Source: a virus. From it: a DNA stretch of 31,841 nucleotides. The position numbers and the translations under genes are program-made. The stretch covers positions 1 to 31,841 of IMG/VR virus record IMGVR_UViG_3300005602_000008; one strand, given 5' to 3'. This document shows positions 1-8,114 of this stretch, piece after piece (the first letter of the stretch is position 1; each line of letters opens with the position of its first letter). The notes beneath the pieces were generated by a model. That model saw only the letters and a program-made list of their open reading frames with translations, ran no database searches and had not been told where the DNA came from.

Positions 1-1
1 T

Positions 2-736
2 TCTGTTGTTGTTCCCGATCCCGCGCTCACTCCGGAACCGTCCATAGAACCATCGGTCCCTGGGGAAAAGACTGTTCCGGTGTCAGTGATGGTACGAGAG
101 ATTTCGCCGCTCCGCGCCAAAGTGCGCGAGACTGAGGCGGAATTGGCGAATAGCCGGCGCACGATTGCCGAGCAGAACGAATTGCTTTCGCGGCTACAGA
201 AGCCCGGCGATCAGCAGCCGCCGGTTCGCCAGGTACAAGAGCCGCAATCCGACGACGTGGACCGCCGTGCTGCCGAGATTGTCTTTCAACGGGACGCCCA
301 GCAAGTCAGTGAGACCGGCCTGAAAACCTATGGCCAAGGTTGGGTCGATGCCGTTAATGCACTCAATGCCTATGGCGTGAATTCTGCGGATTTTGTTTCC
401 TCCGTCATTGAAATCGACCGCGCCAAGGCCCACGAAATCATGCACGCGATTGCGCAAGATGGCGAAAAGGCGATTGCGCTTGCAAATATGTCGCCTGCGC
501 GTAGGATTGCGGAAATCACGAGGATGGCAATGGCTCCCGCGACCGAAAAAACTCCCGCAGTCGAGCCGCCCAAGACGCCTGTGGTTGCAAAAACCGTAAG
601 CCGAGCTCCCGCGCCGCCACCGCCGGTCGATCCGAGTGCGTCGAAAGTTGTGGATTGGCGCAGCGACGATGCGAGCGACGATGACTTTACGAAGGGTTTT
701 AACGAAATGATGACGAAGCGCTCTGCGCGTCGTTAA
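2..736 (+). CDS. Scaffold-like phage head protein, 5' end outside window
   Basis: The frame is open from the first bases of the window, so the true start is probably upstream; the GTG at 80 is only the first internal candidate. The visible part is low in hydrophobic residues. It has a Pro/Glu-rich N-terminal stretch, a short coiled-coil-like segment (about residues 10-40 counted from GTG 80, with RAKVRETEAELANSRR), a central helical region, a Pro-rich linker and a basic C-terminus ending KRSARR. A basic C-terminal tail that binds coat is typical of scaffolding proteins. The position directly before a P22-type coat gene matches P22, where scaffold gene 8 precedes coat gene 5. The assignment rests on position and composition, not on a diagnostic motif. 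Confidence 0.6.
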   Translation, partial: SVVVPDPALTPEPSIEPSVPGEKTVPVSVMVREISPLRAKVRETEAELANSRRTIAEQNELLSRLQKPGDQQPPVRQVQEPQSDDVDRRAAEIVFQRDAQQVSETGLKTYGQGWVDAVNALNAYGVNSADFVSSVIEIDRAKAHEIMHAIAQDGEKAIALANMSPARRIAEITRMAMAPATEKTPAVEPPKTPVVAKTVSRAPAPPPPVDPSASKVVDWRSDDASDDDFTKGFNEMMTKRSARR

Positions 737-739
737 GAA

Positions 740-909
740 CTGAGAATCGACCGTATCAGGCGGAATCCTGAGTTAGTATCCGCGCCGTTGCGCTGCGACC
801 TGAGCATTATCAGGGTTTCCCGCCCTTGTCCGCGTCGGGACCGGACAAACACCGCACAGCAATGTGCTCCCAGAAACAAATGCGCCGGTGATGGCGCGCT
901 GATTCTCAG
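740..909 (+). ncRNA. Structured intergenic leader upstream of the coat gene
   Basis: A perfect 9-bp closing stem (CTGAGAATC at 740-748 with GATTCTCAG at 901-909) encloses several local hairpins: TCAGG/CCTGA at 756-771, CCTGA/TCAGG at 799-814, TTGTCCG/CGGACAA at 826-848, GCAC/GTGC at 854-867 and GCGCC/GGCGC at 882-897. The 3' strand of the closing stem overlaps the coat Shine-Dalgarno (AGGAG at 907-911), so folding could limit access to it. No ORF was found here. That it is a cis-acting mRNA leader is an inference from the pairing and the position. Confidence 0.45.
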
Positions 910-920
910 GAGCCATCCCG

Positions 921-2180
921 ATGGCGAATAATATCCTCACACCGAGCATGATTACTCGGTATTCCATTCGTATGTTTCTGAATACGAATTATTTCATCCA
1001 AAACGTCTCCCGCCAGTTCGAATCGCAATTCGGGATCGAAGGCGCGCGAATCGGTGCGCAGTTGCGCATTCGTTATGCCAACCAATATACCGTCACGGAC
1101 GGCCCCGGCATCGCGATCCAGGATACGACCGAACAACAATTCCTGCTCACGGTTGCGACGCAGCGTCATGTGGACGTGGCCTTCACGTCGGCGGAAACGA
1201 CCTTGGACGTAGACGATTATATGGAGCGTATCGTTCTGCCCCGGGTCAATGCACTCGCGGCAAACGTAGCTCTCCAGGTCATGGTGAATACCGCGACGGC
1301 TTGCAGAAATGCGACCGCCAATGTGGACGCCAACAACAACATCCTGCCGATCACGGATGGGCCGATTGCGCTCGCGCGTGCCCTTTTGGAAGAAAACTCC
1401 GCGCCGAACTTTGGCGAAATGGGGATGCGCAAAGTCGTTCTTGCTCCCCGTTCCGATACGCGGCTGCAACAGTCGCTCCGCGGTCTTTTCAATCCGGTCG
1501 AATCGATCTCTCGCCAGTACAACACCGGCATGATGTATGAGGCGTTGCAGTTCCGTTTATTCGAAGATCAGTCGGTGGTCTCTCATACGACGGGTTCGCT
1601 GGCGACGGCAACCGTTAACGGTGCGACCCAGACCGGCAGTGCTCTCACTGTCAATGCATTGGGTGGAACGATCAATGCCGGCGACGTCTTTACCATCGCG
1701 GGTGTGAATGCGGTCAATCGCGTAAACTATTCGAGTCTCGGAACGCTTGCACAGTTTGTCGCCCTCCAAAATGCAGCGGCAGGCGCCACGCAAATCTCGT
1801 TCTATCCGCCAATCGTGCCCCCGGCTTCGAATGTGCCGTATGCCGGGCTGCCTTACACCCCGCAGCAGTATCAGACGGTCACGGCGTCGCCGGCCAATAA
1901 CGCGACGATTACGCCGTTTGCCAATGCGAGCGTGACTTATCGCGAGAATCTGGCATATGCGCCGGATGCGATCACGCTCGTTATCGCGCCGCTGTGGATT
2001 CCGCCAAATGAGAAGGGCGTGATTGCCGCTGCGAGACACGAATATGATCGTCTATCGATGCGTAGCCTTGTCTGTTACGAACCGACAACGGATCAGCCGA
2101 TCGACCGTTTGGATATTCTGTTCGGTAGCGGCGTGCCGCGGCCGGAATGGATCGTCCAGGCGATGGACTCAACGCCGTAA
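921..2180 (+). CDS. Major capsid (coat) protein, P22 gp5-like
   Basis: A 419-aa protein, about the length of P22 coat (430 aa). It forms the icosahedral shell of the head. The N-terminal half resembles the HK97-fold P22 coat family: ESQFGIEGARIGAQLRIR, then VDVAFTSAETTLDVDDYMER and a helical NALAANVALQVM spine segment. It also has the FNPVESI/RQY region and a central inserted beta domain with GTINAGDVFTIAGVN at about residues 250-265, which parallels the GDKISFAGV segment of P22 coat. The C-terminus has PDAITLVIAPLWIPP. The start is supported by AGGAG at 907-911. The gene stands alone between two unusually structured intergenic regions, unlike the tightly overlapped genes downstream. Confidence 0.88.
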   Translation: MANNILTPSMITRYSIRMFLNTNYFIQNVSRQFESQFGIEGARIGAQLRIRYANQYTVTDGPGIAIQDTTEQQFLLTVATQRHVDVAFTSAETTLDVDDYMERIVLPRVNALAANVALQVMVNTATACRNATANVDANNNILPITDGPIALARALLEENSAPNFGEMGMRKVVLAPRSDTRLQQSLRGLFNPVESISRQYNTGMMYEALQFRLFEDQSVVSHTTGSLATATVNGATQTGSALTVNALGGTINAGDVFTIAGVNAVNRVNYSSLGTLAQFVALQNAAAGATQISFYPPIVPPASNVPYAGLPYTPQQYQTVTASPANNATITPFANASVTYRENLAYAPDAITLVIAPLWIPPNEKGVIAAARHEYDRLSMRSLVCYEPTTDQPIDRLDILFGSGVPRPEWIVQAMDSTP

Positions 2181-2181
2181 A

Positions 2182-2255
2182 CGAGAATCGTACCTTCCGC
2201 AGCTAGGAGAGGCCGCACTCTGCGCAGACACGCCCCCGATCCGGAACGATTCTCG
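2182..2255 (+). ncRNA. Structured intergenic element after the coat gene
   Basis: It begins one base after the coat stop. CGAGAATCG at 2182-2190 pairs with CGATTCTCG at 2247-2255, and after a 4-nt bulge TTCCG (2195-2199) pairs with CGGAA (2242-2246), giving about 14 bp in total. An internal AGAG/CTCT hairpin lies at 2208-2221. The GAGAATCG core is also at the 5' end of the element before the coat gene. It could be a transcript-processing or attenuation site that sets the coat mRNA level. There is no U-tract, so it is not a typical intrinsic terminator. The rest of the gap to 2362 shows nothing clear except the next gene's Shine-Dalgarno. Confidence 0.4.
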
Positions 2256-2362
2256 GGCTCATGGTGTTTACGGAAATCGAGGGGAGAAAGTGCAGTCGCC
2301 GAATATCTGAAATGAGTCGGGTTACGGCGCCTGCATCGGTCAAAGAATTATAGGAGACTCCC

Positions 2363-2983
2363 ATGGCTTTCGATCCTGAGAATCACGAAATCGATCCACA
2401 AAGTGGGTTCATGGTGCACAAGGATACGGGCCATCCGATTGGCCTTGTTCCGCCGCCGCTGCATTCTCCGCACGATATTGAGTGGCCGAAATGGGTGAAG
2501 GTCCACGACAGCCATATTCTGCGCAAGAAGGTCGATGGCGCTCCCGATCATGTGAGCGTTCCGGCATATCCGGAATATCATGTGGATCGCCTGACGGGGG
2601 ACGTGAGCGTGTTGGTTCACGATGAGGATCAGGAAAAAGTCGCCACGGCGGAAGCCGTAAAGGCTGATGACGATCAGAAGCAATTACCCGGTCTCGACGA
2701 ACAGGTGCGCCGGCAAGTGCATCAGGATGTTGAACTGACTGAGCGCGAGCAAGCAGCAGCCGTGACCGCTACGATTCAGCGTGAACGCGAGAAGGTCGAA
2801 GCTGAGGAAACCCGCCGCCGCATGGCCGAGGATGAAGCGCGGCGCGCGGAGAACCTGAAAACCGCTGCGGACATTGCCGCGGCCGATCAAGCGGCGTTGG
2901 ATGCTCAGATGGGTGCTCCCGTCAGCGAGGAACGCCGTCGTATCCTCGCCGAAGAGGCTGCGCGCAAGCCAGCTGTCACGTAA
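2363..2983 (+). CDS. Phage head-associated protein of unknown function
   Basis: A 206-aa protein starting at an ATG with a strong AGGAG at 2352-2356. The N-terminal half (about 1-95) is compact and aromatic, with PPPLHSPHDIEWPKWVKVHD and VPAYPEYHVDRLTGDVSVLV. The C-terminal half (about 110-206) is a charged, Ala/Glu/Arg-rich segment predicted as a long helix or coiled coil. There is no signal peptide or membrane segment. It follows coat and precedes the gp4-like adaptor, a place that often holds head-completion or decoration proteins. I do not recognise the family. The coding call is strong because of its start signal, length and codon use. Confidence 0.7.
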   Translation: MAFDPENHEIDPQSGFMVHKDTGHPIGLVPPPLHSPHDIEWPKWVKVHDSHILRKKVDGAPDHVSVPAYPEYHVDRLTGDVSVLVHDEDQEKVATAEAVKADDDQKQLPGLDEQVRRQVHQDVELTEREQAAAVTATIQREREKVEAEETRRRMAEDEARRAENLKTAADIAAADQAALDAQMGAPVSEERRRILAEEAARKPAVT

Positions 2984-3010
2984 CGTCACCAATCAACCGG
3001 AGAGTTGCCT

Positions 3011-3799
3011 ATGCCCTTTGTTCTGCCGTCCCGCCGCGAGGTAGGACACCTTGATCCCGCAATCGCTGGGGAAGGTGCAAAAGTCATCATGTCTGATGGT
3101 GACGTGATTACTTACAATCCCCCGCCGCCGAAACCCGTGATGCCCGATTGGTCCACGATCAAATCCATTCGGCATTATTTCAATCGGACGGATTATCGGG
3201 TTTGGCCGGCGTGGCTCTATCATCCGAAAGATCAGCCGCGCTTGATCAAGACGGCGGATGAGGCGGCAGAGCTTGGCGTCTGTTATCGCGAATCGACCAT
3301 CGATGAAAAGGGCCGGTATGGTCGCGATCATGTGTGGGACTGGCAGGATGATTGCCAATGGCGCCCGCAGCCTTGGCCCGGTACTCAGAAATTCGATCCG
3401 TTCAAAGCTGAGCAGGGCAAGACGTATATTGCCTCTCCGATCAATCCGACAATTGCTCAGCACGATCTTGCGGCGCTTTTGATTCCGCAAGTGGCGGCGG
3501 CGGTTGCACAGGCTCTGAAAGCCTCGGGACCGGCTGCTCCGGCTAGCGTCGATGCGGCGCAATGGGAGCAGTTTTTGGCTTTCCAAGCGTGGCAAAAATC
3601 GACGGAAGTTGTCGGCGATGCCGTACAGCGTGCGGCCCAGCCGGAAGCGCCTGGGCTCGGTTTGCAGGGCGGCGGTGCTCAGACTGGCCCCGACGCCGAA
3701 CGCGCTGCATGGGAGGCGGCGGCCGAACAGAAGGGCATCAGAATCGACCGGCGCTGGTCGCTTGAACGCTTGAAGTCCGAGGTCGAAAAGGCGGCTTGA
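3011..3799 (+). CDS. Phage structural protein with C-terminal HeH/LEM-like helix pair
   Basis: A 262-aa product. The ATG at 3011 is preferred over the in-frame TTG at 3005 because GGAGAG (2999-3004) lies six bases upstream of the ATG and abuts the TTG. The N-terminal part contains IRHYFNRTDYRVWPAWLYHP, a tryptophan-rich fold. The last 35 residues (EAAAEQKGIRIDRRWSLERL) resemble the small helix-extension-helix module often appended to phage head proteins, which is thought to bind DNA or protein. The middle is Ala/Pro-rich linker. It ends five bases before the gp4-like gene. The specific role is unknown, and head-associated is inferred from the neighbours. Confidence 0.65.
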   Translation: MPFVLPSRREVGHLDPAIAGEGAKVIMSDGDVITYNPPPPKPVMPDWSTIKSIRHYFNRTDYRVWPAWLYHPKDQPRLIKTADEAAELGVCYRESTIDEKGRYGRDHVWDWQDDCQWRPQPWPGTQKFDPFKAEQGKTYIASPINPTIAQHDLAALLIPQVAAAVAQALKASGPAAPASVDAAQWEQFLAFQAWQKSTEVVGDAVQRAAQPEAPGLGLQGGGAQTGPDAERAAWEAAAEQKGIRIDRRWSLERLKSEVEKAA

Positions 3800-3803
3800 T
3801 GTC

Positions 3804-4571
3804 ATGGCAATGCCTCCCGCAGAACCGGCCCTCCCGGTCGATACCTGTGGGGCATTGCTGACAAATGCCCTGATCGATGGGGGAATCGTCGGTGTAGATG
3901 AAGCAATCGAGCCGGCGATTCTCAATCGGGCATTTACTCAGGCCAATTGGCTTTTAGCGCAATGGGCACGCAAGCGTTGGTTGGTTTATCGGATTCAAGA
4001 CTACTCTTTCGTATGTACCGGCGCGTTGAATTACAGCGTTGGGTTAGGACAGACAGTTAATATAAATCCCCGGCCTGATCGTTTGGAATATGCCTTCTTG
4101 CGTTTTCTGAATCAGTCTCCGCCCAGCGGTTTGTTTGTCGATATCCCGTTGGATATTATCCAGTCGCATGAGGATTATTCGCGGATTGCAGTCAAGAATG
4201 TCGGGACCTTGGCGTGGCGGATTTTCTACGATCCGGTGTGGCCGGTGGGTTTGTTGTTTCCGTGGCCCGTTCCGCAATCGACGATTTATGAAATTCATGT
4301 GGGGTTCAAGGTGGTCCTTCCCCGTTTTAGTTCTATTCAGCAGCCGATAAACTTTCCGCCGGAATATGAATCTGCGATGAATTGGTGCCTTGCACGCCGC
4401 TTTCGTGCAACATATCAAATGCCTGCCGATCCTGAAATTAACGCGCTGGCGCGGGATGCGCTAAATGTCATCCGTCTCGCAAATCAGGCGGTTGGGGTAT
4501 TGAGGATGCCGAGTTTCCTGCGTAATAGAAATCGTGGGTACGACTACCGAGGCGACTCGGACTCTTACTGA
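3804..4571 (+). CDS. Head-to-tail adaptor, P22 gp4-like tail accessory factor
   Basis: A 255-aa protein starting four bases after the previous stop. The N-terminal part is a helical bundle (ALLTNALIDGGIVGVDEAIE, then FTQANWLLAQWARKRWLV). The length and the pattern of aligned Leu/Trp resemble the packaged-DNA-stabilisation gp4 family, whose members dock under the portal ring and build the neck. The later part has FPPEYESAMNWCLARRFRAT and a C-terminal helical segment, as in gp4-like proteins where ALRYNLA-type helices close the domain. P22 gp4 also has muramidase activity; no catalytic site is recognisable here. The position in the coat-gp4-gp10 order supports the call. Confidence 0.65.
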   Translation: MAMPPAEPALPVDTCGALLTNALIDGGIVGVDEAIEPAILNRAFTQANWLLAQWARKRWLVYRIQDYSFVCTGALNYSVGLGQTVNINPRPDRLEYAFLRFLNQSPPSGLFVDIPLDIIQSHEDYSRIAVKNVGTLAWRIFYDPVWPVGLLFPWPVPQSTIYEIHVGFKVVLPRFSSIQQPINFPPEYESAMNWCLARRFRATYQMPADPEINALARDALNVIRLANQAVGVLRMPSFLRNRNRGYDYRGDSDSY

Positions 4572-4588
4572 GAACAAGGAGACTGCAA

Positions 4589-5050
4589 ATGTTCAGAACG
4601 CTTCGGGATATGCTGTTGGGTGCGTTTGTTTGTGCTGCTATCGGCGCGGCGGTTGCTGCGGTAGGGACGCCTCCCGGTACAGGTCCGGGCCTTGTTGACG
4701 GCGCGTGGCTCAATGGCTTGGCAGGTGGTCAGAATTACACCTATCAGTCGGGAATTTCCGCCGCTGGTACGACGCAAGCAACCGGAACTCAGTTGCCGAC
4801 AAATATCTATCTGATCGAGATTGATACCGTCGCGTCGAGTACGGGAGTCAATCTGCCTCCCTGTATACCCGGCACACAGATACAAATCTACAACAACGGC
4901 GCCAACACGCTCACGATCTATCCGGCGGTCGCGAATAATCCTATCACGGCGGCGCAGGATACGATCAATAACACAACGTCGATCACTCTTAATTCTCACG
5001 TTGCTACGTCGCCGGCATGTGCGAAGGCTGGGGTCTGGTACGCATCCTAA
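4589..5050 (+). CDS. Small exported or decoration-like phage protein
   Basis: A 153-aa protein with a strong AAGGAG at 4576-4581. Residues about 8-28 (MLLGAFVCAAIGAAVAAVG) form a hydrophobic helix that looks like a Sec signal peptide or membrane anchor, which is unusual for a gene in a head/neck cluster. The remainder is a Thr/Asn-rich beta-type domain with YNNGANTLTIYPAVANNP, a pattern common in small phage decoration or fibre domains, and it ends CAKAGVWYAS. Two Cys residues in the mature part could form a disulfide if it is exported. The family is not recognised. The role is inferred only from its composition and neighbours. Confidence 0.6.
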   Translation: MFRTLRDMLLGAFVCAAIGAAVAAVGTPPGTGPGLVDGAWLNGLAGGQNYTYQSGISAAGTTQATGTQLPTNIYLIEIDTVASSTGVNLPPCIPGTQIQIYNNGANTLTIYPAVANNPITAAQDTINNTTSITLNSHVATSPACAKAGVWYAS

Positions 5051-5056
5051 ACGAAC

Positions 5057-6142
5057 ATGGCGGCAAGCAAGAAACGCAAAGAACGTCGGGCGGCTGAGCG
5101 GGCGCAGCGATTAGCGGCACCCGCTCCTGCTGTTGTGGAGGTAGTCCATGCGAGTTCGCCCCCAATATTACGGTTGGTACGATCCGAAAGCGTTTCTCTA
5201 CCGGTTGAGTCGACTGCCGCCGGACGCGCCAGTGAGGATATCTCTGCCGTTCCAAAAGAAGAGCGATCTGACGGAATTTCTCGACAAGAGAAAAGCGACG
5301 GTCTTGTGGTCGCCACCATTGCCGATAGACCTGCCAAACGATCTATCATCGTTGATTCCATCCCCCACAATCTTGTAAGGCGCAGTTTCGACGCGGACGA
5401 AATCAATCCAATTCTCAATGATCCGTCCGTCTTTAAATATGCGGCTTATGAAGGACTAAGCTCATTTGATCTAAGTCCCTTGTTAGCTGACAAACGGAAC
5501 GTTTTGTTGATGGCCGATCATGGGGGGATGGTCTTTCATTGGCAGGCGCTTGGAGTTTATCAGGTCCACACGAATTTTCTTAAAGTGCCGCGCGGCTATT
5601 CAGGTCCAGGAACCTATGTCCTTAATGCTTGTCGCGCGGCTTATCGGTGGATGTTTACACATACCGATTGCGTCACTTTGCTCACATTAATTCCGGCTCA
5701 TAATCGTGCAGCAGCAATGTTTGCTCCGATGGCTGGATGGACGAAGGAATTTGAACGCACTGCCGTTTGGCCGTCCGTGGAGGATGGACTAGTGAATATG
5801 TCGTTCTTGGCGCTGCGTTACGACGATTGGGTGCGCAAGACGCCCGAACTTATGCTTTCGGGCAGAGACTTTCACGATCAGTTGGAACGTGAATTCGAGC
5901 GCCATGGCGCACAGGACAAGAAGCATCCCGATGAAGGCTGTCACGATCTTCATGTGGGGGCTTGTTACGAAATGATCCGAGGGGGTCAACTCGACAAAGC
6001 CGTGATTCTCTATAATCGCTGGGCGCAATTTGCCGGCTATGGATCGATTGAAATTGTCTCACATAATCCTGTCGTGCTGAACATTGGGACGTGTTTGATC
6101 CAGATTTACGGCGACACTTTCAAAGTTTTGAAGGTGTACTGA
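5057..6142 (+). CDS. GNAT-fold phage protein, P22 gp14-like
   Basis: A 361-codon frame. From about residue 105 on (VRRSFDADEINPILNDPSVF, then RAAYRWMFTHTDCVTLLTLI and PAHNRAAAMFAPMAGW) it has the layout of acetyltransferase-fold phage proteins that sit in the P22 gp14 position and assist head assembly or DNA ejection. The last 90 residues resemble a small accessory helical domain (HDLHVGACYEMIRGGQLDKA). The first 100 residues are basic and then low-complexity, lack a Shine-Dalgarno, and overlap a different-frame ORF that has an excellent one, so the true N-terminus is uncertain. The stop overlaps the next start (TGATG at 6140-6144). Acetyltransferase activity is not implied. Confidence 0.65.
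   Translation: MAASKKRKERRAAERAQRLAAPAPAVVEVVHASSPPILRLVRSESVSLPVESTAAGRASEDISAVPKEERSDGISRQEKSDGLVVATIADRPAKRSIIVDSIPHNLVRRSFDADEINPILNDPSVFKYAAYEGLSSFDLSPLLADKRNVLLMADHGGMVFHWQALGVYQVHTNFLKVPRGYSGPGTYVLNACRAAYRWMFTHTDCVTLLTLIPAHNRAAAMFAPMAGWTKEFERTAVWPSVEDGLVNMSFLALRYDDWVRKTPELMLSGRDFHDQLEREFERHGAQDKKHPDEGCHDLHVGACYEMIRGGQLDKAVILYNRWAQFAGYGSIEIVSHNPVVLNIGTCLIQIYGDTFKVLKVY
5148..5378 (+). CDS. Small ORF overlapping the N-terminal part of the GNAT-like gene
   Basis: A 76-aa ORF in a different frame from the surrounding 5057-6142 frame. It has GGAGG at 5137-5141 six bases before its ATG, a better start signal than the longer ORF. My rough count of third-codon G+C is higher in this frame (about 60%) than in the overlapping one (about 45%). 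The product starts MRVRPQYYGWYDPKAFLY, is rich in aromatic and charged residues, has no membrane segment, and reads like a normal soluble protein. It ends just where the conserved part of the GNAT-like domain begins. Either the two genes truly overlap, or the long ORF starts later and this is the real gene. Confidence 0.5.
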   Translation: MRVRPQYYGWYDPKAFLYRLSRLPPDAPVRISLPFQKKSDLTEFLDKRKATVLWSPPLPIDLPNDLSSLIPSPTIL

Positions 6143-7653
6143 TGGCTCAGATTGCACTCAATTCCGGGGCTTATAGTTCGGAATCTATAATTGCAAATGC
6201 GCAGAGGGCCGTGAATCTTTTCAGTGAAAAGAATCCAGCGAATACGACTCCAACGTTCCCAACGACGCAATATGTCCGCCCCGGATTGAAGCCATTAGGC
6301 GCCCCTCCCGTTCTGGGATTATCGCGGTGTCTCTATGGAGCAACAAATGGCGACGGCTATGCCATTATCGGGCAGACGGTTTATTACATCGATCCGAATT
6401 GGAAATTTACTGCGCTGGGAAATCTAATCGCCAATAAGGGCACCCCTGCTTCTATGGCGGATAATGGAAAAAACATCATTCTCGTCGATGGGTCGCCTCA
6501 GGGATATACGATCAATTTAACTGGAATTCCCTTGCGCGTCATGACGCAGATTGCCGATCCCAATTTTCAGGGGTCCGACCGTGTCGATTTTATTGATTCG
6601 TTTTTAATTTTGAATGTTCCTGGAACCAATCAGTGGTATTGCACACTTTCGGATGATATTACATTCAATGCGCTTTATATTGGAGTCAAGACCGCGTGGC
6701 CCGATAATATTCTCTGTGTCGTCGCTATCGAGCGCGAGGTTTGGATTTTTGGTCCGAAGAAGAGCGAGCCTTGGTTTAATGCCGGTGCCACGCCATTTCC
6801 GTTTCAGATTCTTCCTGGAGTGATTATCGAACAGGGATGTGCGGCAAAGTATTCTCCGGCGAAGATGGATACGAACGTTTATTGGTTGTCACAGAGTCCA
6901 GAAGGCGCGCGGATGGTAATGAGGGGGAACGCGCAGAATGTGGCGCAACGAATCTCGACTCATGCCATTGAAAAAGAGTTTTTGAAATATCCGCGCGTGG
7001 ACGATGCCGTTGGTTCTGTTTATCAGATAGAGGGTCATTCATTTTACGAATTGCACTTTCCGACTGCCGACAAGACGTGGGCAGTCGATCAGGCGACGGA
7101 ACAATGGTTTGAGGATTGCTCCATCGATAATAATGGAGTCCTTCATCGTGCCCGGAATGCTTTTACAACCTATCTTTACGGCAAGAATGTCGCTCTCGAT
7201 TGGGCAACCGGTCAATTGTATGAGATTGATCTAAATACGTTTACTGACAATGGTCAGGTGATTCTCTGGATCAGGTCGTTTCCGCATTTTACCAATGAAC
7301 TGAAATACGTGAATCAGGCCGCAATTGTTGGGGATTTTATTATTGGTACTCGCCCAAATACCGGAGAGGTCAATCAATTTACGAGTCCATGGAGTTTAGG
7401 TTTTAGTTCTGGATTTGGGCCTTTGACGCAAGTTGCGGCGCCATCGATTAACTTGCGCATTTCGCGCAATGGTGGGGCGGAATACGGAAACAACAGGCCG
7501 AAGGGGCTTATCAGTTCCGGCCGATATAGATCGATGATGCGTTGGCGCGGTAACGGGTTAGCGAGAGATTGGGTTTTGGAATTCAGTTCAACCTCGGAAA
7601 TGTCCGGTGGTTTGAACGGGGCGTATGTCGATCCGATTGGGGCTGGGGCATGA
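6142..7653 (+). CDS. Packaged-DNA stabilisation protein, P22 gp10-like
   Basis: A 503-aa product. The start at 6142 overlaps the previous stop and is preceded by GAAGGTG; the in-frame TTG at 6091 is inside the upstream gene. The N-terminus MAQIALNSGAYSSESIIANA is followed by QRAVNLFSEKNP, the typical opening of P22 gp10-type tail accessory factors (start '..G.Y...S..A..QR.VN.Y.E..P'). The following beta-rich repeats (TVYYIDPNWKF, VDFIDSFLILNVPGTNQWY, EREVWIFGPKKSEPWFNAG) match a propeller-like hub. Gp10 closes the neck under gp4 after DNA packaging and holds the tail. The length is close to P22 gp10 (472 aa). Confidence 0.85.
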   Translation: MAQIALNSGAYSSESIIANAQRAVNLFSEKNPANTTPTFPTTQYVRPGLKPLGAPPVLGLSRCLYGATNGDGYAIIGQTVYYIDPNWKFTALGNLIANKGTPASMADNGKNIILVDGSPQGYTINLTGIPLRVMTQIADPNFQGSDRVDFIDSFLILNVPGTNQWYCTLSDDITFNALYIGVKTAWPDNILCVVAIEREVWIFGPKKSEPWFNAGATPFPFQILPGVIIEQGCAAKYSPAKMDTNVYWLSQSPEGARMVMRGNAQNVAQRISTHAIEKEFLKYPRVDDAVGSVYQIEGHSFYELHFPTADKTWAVDQATEQWFEDCSIDNNGVLHRARNAFTTYLYGKNVALDWATGQLYEIDLNTFTDNGQVILWIRSFPHFTNELKYVNQAAIVGDFIIGTRPNTGEVNQFTSPWSLGFSSGFGPLTQVAAPSINLRISRNGGAEYGNNRPKGLISSGRYRSMMRWRGNGLARDWVLEFSSTSEMSGGLNGAYVDPIGAGA

Positions 7654-8105
7654 GCATTCTTCATCCCCAAGGATTATTTAACGGGCGCGCGCCTTTGGTC
7701 GATCCGGAAACTGGGATTCCAACGACTGCCTATGGGCGGGGATGGTTACAGGCAATCGATACCAGGACGGGCGCCGGCACTGGTATTGTGCCCAAAGTGA
7801 GCGTTCCGACAGTGACCGCAACTGGCGCTACAATAGCGGATGCCTTCCAACTTACGACGGACTGGAACGATATCGAAGCGGGTGCGGCGGGTGCCGGCGT
7901 TGCAATCGCGTCTGCCCTCGGGCTTCAACCGGGTAACGATATTTGGGTATTTAACGGGACGGCTACGAATAAAAATGTGTATCCGCCCGATTCGCAGACG
8001 CAAATAGATGCTTTGGGGGCAGGGATGCCGTATGTTCTTGGTGCTGGAAAGTTGCGATGTTTTCAGTGTTGGCAGGCGACGCAGTTTCGCTCATACGGGA
8101 ATTGA
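7650..8105 (+). CDS. Small phage structural protein of unknown function
   Basis: A 151-aa product starting at the ATG in an ATGA overlap with the gp10-like stop; an upstream in-frame start at 7569 would lie inside gp10. The N-terminus MSILHPQGLFNGRAPLVDPE precedes a domain with ATGATIADAFQLTTDWNDIE and ending FNGTATNKNVYPPDSQTQID, then YVLGAGKLRCFQCW. The '..NG...N..VYPP....I..LG....Y.L..GK...F' pattern recurs in small phage surface or decoration domains and loosely resembles the 4589-5050 product. There is no signal peptide. It was probably part of the neck/tail assembly, from its position between gp10-like and gp7-like genes. Confidence 0.6.
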   Translation: MSILHPQGLFNGRAPLVDPETGIPTTAYGRGWLQAIDTRTGAGTGIVPKVSVPTVTATGATIADAFQLTTDWNDIEAGAAGAGVAIASALGLQPGNDIWVFNGTATNKNVYPPDSQTQIDALGAGMPYVLGAGKLRCFQCWQATQFRSYGN

Positions 8106-8114
8106 GAATCAGGG

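Noticed and set aside
906-1469. 187-codon minus-strand ORF over the coat gene
   Set aside because: Shadow of the coat gene; Arg/His-rich composition and no start signal.
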